From Clostridia bacterium (GTDB lineage: Bacteria > Bacillota > Clostridia > Oscillospirales > CAG-272), in assembly GCA_017451045.1 (NCBI GenBank), contig JAFSSK010000128.1:1-53813 (forward strand): DNA of 53,813 bases, read 5' to 3'. The position numbers and the translations under genes were made by a program. Positions 50,987-53,813 of this stretch are shown here, piece after piece (position 1 is the stretch's first letter; every line of letters begins with the position of its first letter). Below the pieces are notes generated by a model, which had not been told where the DNA came from, ran no database searches, and was given only the letters and a program-made list of their open reading frames with translations.

Positions 50987-51015
50987 ATTATAGCACGGGA
51001 AAGAAAGCCTGTCAA
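50987..51015 (-). promoter_or_regulatory. promoter of rplJ-rplL
   Basis: Perfect minus-strand TTGACA (51010-51015), 17 bp, TATAAT (50987-50992). Confidence 0.93.
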
Positions 51016-51066
51016 TAGTTTTTTTTAAAAAATCCGGCTGCCCGTTGCCGGACAGCCGGATTGGAA

Positions 51067-51609
51067 TCAGTTTTCATTCGCGATCAAAAGGTCTTTCGCC
51101 GCGGTGATGATCTTTTCCCGCAGCCATGCCGGCTCGAGGACTTTTACGGCTGCCGAGGCGGCAAAGATGGATGCCATGAACTGCTCCACGTTCCTGAATT
51201 CGCAGATGTACTTGGTCAGCGAGACTTTATCGATGATGAAACGGCTCAGTTCAAGGGGCGTCAGCCTGTCCGTGATCTCCAGCGTGGCGGAATAGGGGAT
51301 CTGCATCTGGACCATGGACCCGTTGTCGCTGAAAGCGTTGTCGACGGTGATGTCCTCCTCGGCGCCGCTTACGTAGCTGTCGCTGGAACTTGCGAACAGG
51401 AACGGCAGCGTATAAGGCCCGGAGTAGTAAAAACCTTTGCGGCTGGAATCGTAACAGATCGGCGCGCCGAGCTGGTCGCGCAGATAGTCTATGTCCCGCT
51501 GCGCCTGCCTGTGCGAGATCGAAAAACGCTCCGCCAGGTGATTACAGTTCGGATATGAGTTTTCAGACAGCCTTTTGTGGATCCACTGGATGCGTATGTT
51601 GGCGTGCAT
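51067..51609 (-). CDS. HTH transcriptional regulator (WYL-like architecture)
   Basis: 180 residues. The first 60 form a winged helix-turn-helix (NCNHLAERFSISHRQAQRDIDYLRDQLGAPI) like those of YafY/WYL regulators. The remainder is short and lacks a clear WYL triad but ends with WLREKIITAAKDLL, resembling the WYL C-terminal extension. It likely binds DNA as a dimer and may sense a ligand. GGAG precedes ATG 51609. It lies 26 bp behind the membrane protein gene in one operon, and an inverted repeat at the shared promoter (52625-52679) is a candidate operator. Confidence 0.75.
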   Translation of the reverse strand: MHANIRIQWIHKRLSENSYPNCNHLAERFSISHRQAQRDIDYLRDQLGAPICYDSSRKGFYYSGPYTLPFLFASSSDSYVSGAEEDITVDNAFSDNGSMVQMQIPYSATLEITDRLTPLELSRFIIDKVSLTKYICEFRNVEQFMASIFAASAAVKVLEPAWLREKIITAAKDLLIANEN

Positions 51610-51635
51610 AACTGATCTCCTTGCGTGCTGAAATC

Positions 51636-52613
51636 CTAGTCTTCCTCCGCGTTGCTTTCCGCGTCGCTGTTGTCCTCTGCGTCACTCTCCGCTTCGTTGT
51701 CATCCTGTGCGATACGCTCCGCCTCATTCGTTTCCTCTGCAGTTTCTTCCGCCCGGGTCTCGGACTGGCCGGCTACAGGCTCAAGCTCTGCAGGGACGGC
51801 GGAAGCCATCTGCAGCATCCGGATGAAGGCATACACGGACATGGAAAGGCAGAAAACGGAATAGTGCGGAGACTGGGTGAAAGCGAATACGCCGGCTTTT
51901 TCCGGCAGCAGCATGGAAACGGCCGCGTACGAAAAGCCGAGTAAAGATGTCAGAAAAGCGGAGTAGATCAACCATCCCGGATGACCTTTTCCGTCGGCAA
52001 AGGAAAGCCTGATGTCACAGGACAGGAACATCATGCTGGAAAGGATTGCCAGAAGCGTCAGGACCTTCAGGGGGGCGTTGATGGGAACGACCGGGTCCAG
52101 GTAGTAGGAAGCCAGCTGGACGAATCCCCACAGCAGGTATGCACAGCCGCAGATGGGCTTGAAATGGATGCTTTTCTGCAGGGCAGGGAAAGCTTCAAGA
52201 ACAAAATACATACCGGCAATTATCAGGAGGACTATCTTACAATAAATTGTAAATTTGCCAGGTTCGGCAATTAAATTCTTAACATACTCAACGAAGAATG
52301 GAATTACCGGTAAGGCGCCAATCACAAGATACGGCTTCCCGGGCCGGGAGTCTCCTGCCTCTCCGCAAAGACCGGCCGCCCTCATCGCTTTCGCCGTCAG
52401 GACCGCAACCACGGCTGCCGCGGCACTCAGTACAAGGCAGGCGACGACCCATGCAACAGGCAGAACGCCGCTTTGGAAGTAACCGGGCGTCGTGTCATAG
52501 GAGGCGGACACGGCAACGCAGAGAAGAGTTGCCGAGACTACGACCGCTGCGGCAGACAGGATCCTGAAGACTGTCCAGGCTATGCAATTGAATCGAATGC
52601 TGCTGCTTTTCAC
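51636..52613 (-). CDS. multi-spanning membrane protein with acidic tail, unknown
   Basis: 325 residues, starting at GTG 52613 with GAGG 6 nt upstream. About eight hydrophobic segments lie between 12 and 268. The last 50 residues are cytoplasmic-type, very acidic and repetitive (EAERIAQDDNEAESDAED). I recognise no family. It is the first gene of a two-gene operon with an HTH regulator, so its level may be controlled by that protein. Confidence 0.75.
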   Translation of the reverse strand: MKSSSIRFNCIAWTVFRILSAAAVVVSATLLCVAVSASYDTTPGYFQSGVLPVAWVVACLVLSAAAAVVAVLTAKAMRAAGLCGEAGDSRPGKPYLVIGALPVIPFFVEYVKNLIAEPGKFTIYCKIVLLIIAGMYFVLEAFPALQKSIHFKPICGCAYLLWGFVQLASYYLDPVVPINAPLKVLTLLAILSSMMFLSCDIRLSFADGKGHPGWLIYSAFLTSLLGFSYAAVSMLLPEKAGVFAFTQSPHYSVFCLSMSVYAFIRMLQMASAVPAELEPVAGQSETRAEETAEETNEAERIAQDDNEAESDAEDNSDAESNAEED

Positions 52614-52624
52614 GGAAGACCTCG

Positions 52625-52679
52625 CACGGTTGATTTCTGACAGTATTTTAACACTTTTTGATGCCTTGTGTCAACCGTG
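52625..52679 (-). promoter_or_regulatory. promoter flanked by a 9-bp inverted repeat
   Basis: Minus-strand TTGACA (52669-52674), 18 bp, TAAAAT (52645-52650). CACGGTTGA (52625-52633) and TCAACCGTG (52671-52679) are a perfect inverted pair; one arm covers the -35 and the other the early transcribed region. This layout suits an operator for a dimeric repressor or a looped site. Confidence 0.65.
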
Positions 52680-53320
52680 GCGCCAATTCGGTCAGATTAA
52701 ACGAAGGAAAGGACTTGTATCTCAATTCTTGCAAAAACTGGCTTGTGTTGCGACCTGATTCAGATAAAATACTGCCTATTTCATGATGTTTTTTCAATGC
52801 TACAAATGCAACTGGCGGTTCAATTTCAAAATTCCGGACGATCTTTTCTCATGATATTTTTCATGCTCAACTTGCTATAATTTCTTTTGAGTATTTTTAT
52901 AACCGATAACGTGAATCTCATGATCAGACTCTGGATTTGTAACGCTTCTTTGCCTTGATTATTTATACTGCCTTCCAAGAAAAACACATTCAAACAGAAG
53001 CACTACAGATTATTACTATTCTTGCGCCGATCGATTACAAAAGGTAAAAGGTCTATTTTGTTATGAAATGTTTATTAATTCTACAAAAAACGCAAAATTA
53101 GAAACAAAGTCGCAAATATGCATTTACATTTTAGCATATTTGTGGTTTAATAAAAGTAGTATCGAGGGCATTATTTGTTTCGGAAGAAACATGAGTATGA
53201 GTCGATTTGCTCTTATCGGCGATAATCCTATTCATCAATATAAGTTGGAAATGATTGTAATACAAGGATGCGTTAGCGGTGACGGAGAATGTTTATTCTC
53301 TCGACTCTTAATGTGTGCCA
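52680..53320. other. AT-rich stretch without a clear gene
   Basis: About 640 bp of low GC. An open frame in phase with the gene at 53434 runs from 53068, but its first 120 residues lack a ribosome binding site and look non-coding. A TATAAT at 52878-52883 has no good -35. I see no repeat, RNA gene or phage relic. Confidence 0.5.
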
Positions 53321-53437
53321 ATGAGTGTCAAGGAAACACCAAAGATAATGGTGGCGGTGATCACACTTGTAACAGTCAGTGTGCCTATTCTAGCTTATCA
53401 ATTGCAAGTGTTTTTGGGGGTGGGAGAAAAAAGATGA
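53321..53437 (+). CDS. 38-residue single-helix membrane peptide
   Basis: ATG 53321 opens a frame of 38 codons with a charged N terminus (SVKETPK), one hydrophobic helix (about 9-26) and a basic end (GEKR). An in-frame stop lies four codons upstream. Its TGA overlaps the ATG of the next gene (ATGA at 53434-53437), the best sign that it is real. No strong ribosome binding site is seen. The layout recalls small toxins or regulatory membrane peptides; function unknown. Confidence 0.5.
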   Translation: MSVKETPKIMVAVITLVTVSVPILAYQLQVFLGVGEKR

Positions 53438-53733
53438 TTGAACTTCCGAGTAGTATTAAAAAGGCTATTTGCAAAAAAAAGATCCTGCGGATATTGTTAT
53501 TTTTGTTGTCAACAACTATGATAACTATGATTATTATTCTATGGGGAAATATGATGTTCCCTTTCCCGGAAAACCTTGTCGTATTCAAATACGTATGTTA
53601 TGCAGTGCTTCTCATTTTACCGATTTTCTTTACAAGAATTTACCTAGTTTTTACTGATACCAGTTACACTGGAGAGTCAAGTCCAAATTTGTGTGTAAAT
53701 TCCTTTAGGCATGAAATGCAGAAGGCTGCTTAA
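53434..53733 (+). CDS. 99-residue membrane protein, unknown
   Basis: Two hydrophobic segments (about 20-37 and 51-70), with Lys-rich KKAICKKKILR ahead of the first. GGGAG lies 8 nt upstream of ATG 53434, making this a better start than the longer frame from 53068. Low GC content. It is translationally coupled to the 38-residue peptide. No family recognised. Confidence 0.55.
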   Translation: MIELPSSIKKAICKKKILRILLFLLSTTMITMIIILWGNMMFPFPENLVVFKYVCYAVLLILPIFFTRIYLVFTDTSYTGESSPNLCVNSFRHEMQKAA

Positions 53734-53768
53734 GCCTCTTATCTACCCACATGCACAGATGGATGGCG

Positions 53769-53813
53769 CTGTCAAGACCGCCGAAGGCGAGGCGTTAGCC
53801 GGTGCCTTGACAG
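53769..53813. repeat. inverted repeat at the window edge
   Basis: CTGTCAAG (53769-53776) and CTTGACAG (53806-53813) form an 8-bp stem around a GC-rich loop that contains a smaller hairpin (CGCCGAAGGCG). It could be a terminator or the edge of a repeated palindromic element; the window ends here. Confidence 0.45.

Noticed and set aside
53068..53433. N-terminal extension of the 99-residue membrane protein
   Set aside because: No ribosome binding site, implausible composition, and it conflicts with the coupled 38-codon frame that overlaps the downstream start.

Overview
The window (about 54 kb, GC-rich in most genes with several AT-rich patches) looks like the core chromosome of an anaerobic Firmicute, most likely a member of the Clostridia. 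The reasons are the AGGAGG ribosome binding sites, TTGACA/TATAAT promoters, CCA-encoding tRNA genes, RNase Y, a miaB-ricA-mutS-mutL order like that of Bacillus subtilis, RicT, YqeG, a dimeric-type GlyRS, pyruvate phosphate dikinase and a glycyl radical enzyme. The last two point to a fermentative, oxygen-sensitive life. The genus cannot be named from this sequence.

Layout. 1-2.8 kb: proS and a RodA/FtsW glycosyltransferase (+). 2.8-17.6 kb: a long minus-strand block. Read in transcription order it carries yqeG, an endonuclease IV-like TIM barrel, plsY, a SAM methyltransferase, a small unknown protein, a heterodimeric ABC exporter, a GldA/GldFG-like ABC system with a damaged ATPase, holB, ricT, a 2x[4Fe-4S] ferredoxin, a TrmN6-like methyltransferase and a TtcA-like thiolase. 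17.8-21.0 kb: a glycyl radical enzyme coupled to an alpha/beta hydrolase (+). 21.0-22.3 kb: tRNA-Gly/Arg/His followed by a scar of mobile DNA (tyrosine recombinase tail, phage-type polyprotein tail, 5' half of an ISL3 element). 22.4-24.4 kb: rnpB (-) back to back with an alkaline phosphatase/LamG fusion (+). 24.5-31.0 kb: pth-mfd-foldase lipoprotein-TPP riboswitch-thiT (-). 31.2-36.6 kb: ppdK, a lone HipA-family kinase, the 3' half of an ISL3 element and an AT-rich membrane protein. 36.7-38.5 kb: TfoX-N protein, a HisC-like aminotransferase and tRNA-Leu (-). 38.6-46.3 kb: miaB-ricA-mutS-mutL-tgt (+). 46.5-51.0 kb: rny (-), glyS (+), rplJ-rplL with an L10 leader (-). 51.1-53.8 kb: an HTH regulator and membrane protein operon (-), then an AT-rich stretch with two coupled small membrane proteins (+).

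How the parts fit. Most genes serve translation (proS, glyS, four tRNAs, rnpB, miaB, tgt, ttcA-like, pth, L10/L7-L12), genome upkeep (mutS, mutL, mfd, holB) and RNA decay (rny with its modulators RicT and RicA). The lineage-specific content is the glycyl radical enzyme pair, the GldA/FG-like system, the phosphatase-lectin fusion, the solitary HipA kinase and the two small-membrane-protein loci. The most unusual observations are a glycyl radical enzyme without the usual Glu near its active-site Cys and without an adjacent activase, an ABC ATPase without a working P-loop, a HisC-like enzyme with Asn replaced by Met in the NPTG motif, and two complementary halves of an ISL3-type element that face each other across 13 kb. 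I found no CRISPR array and no clearly new multi-gene defence system.
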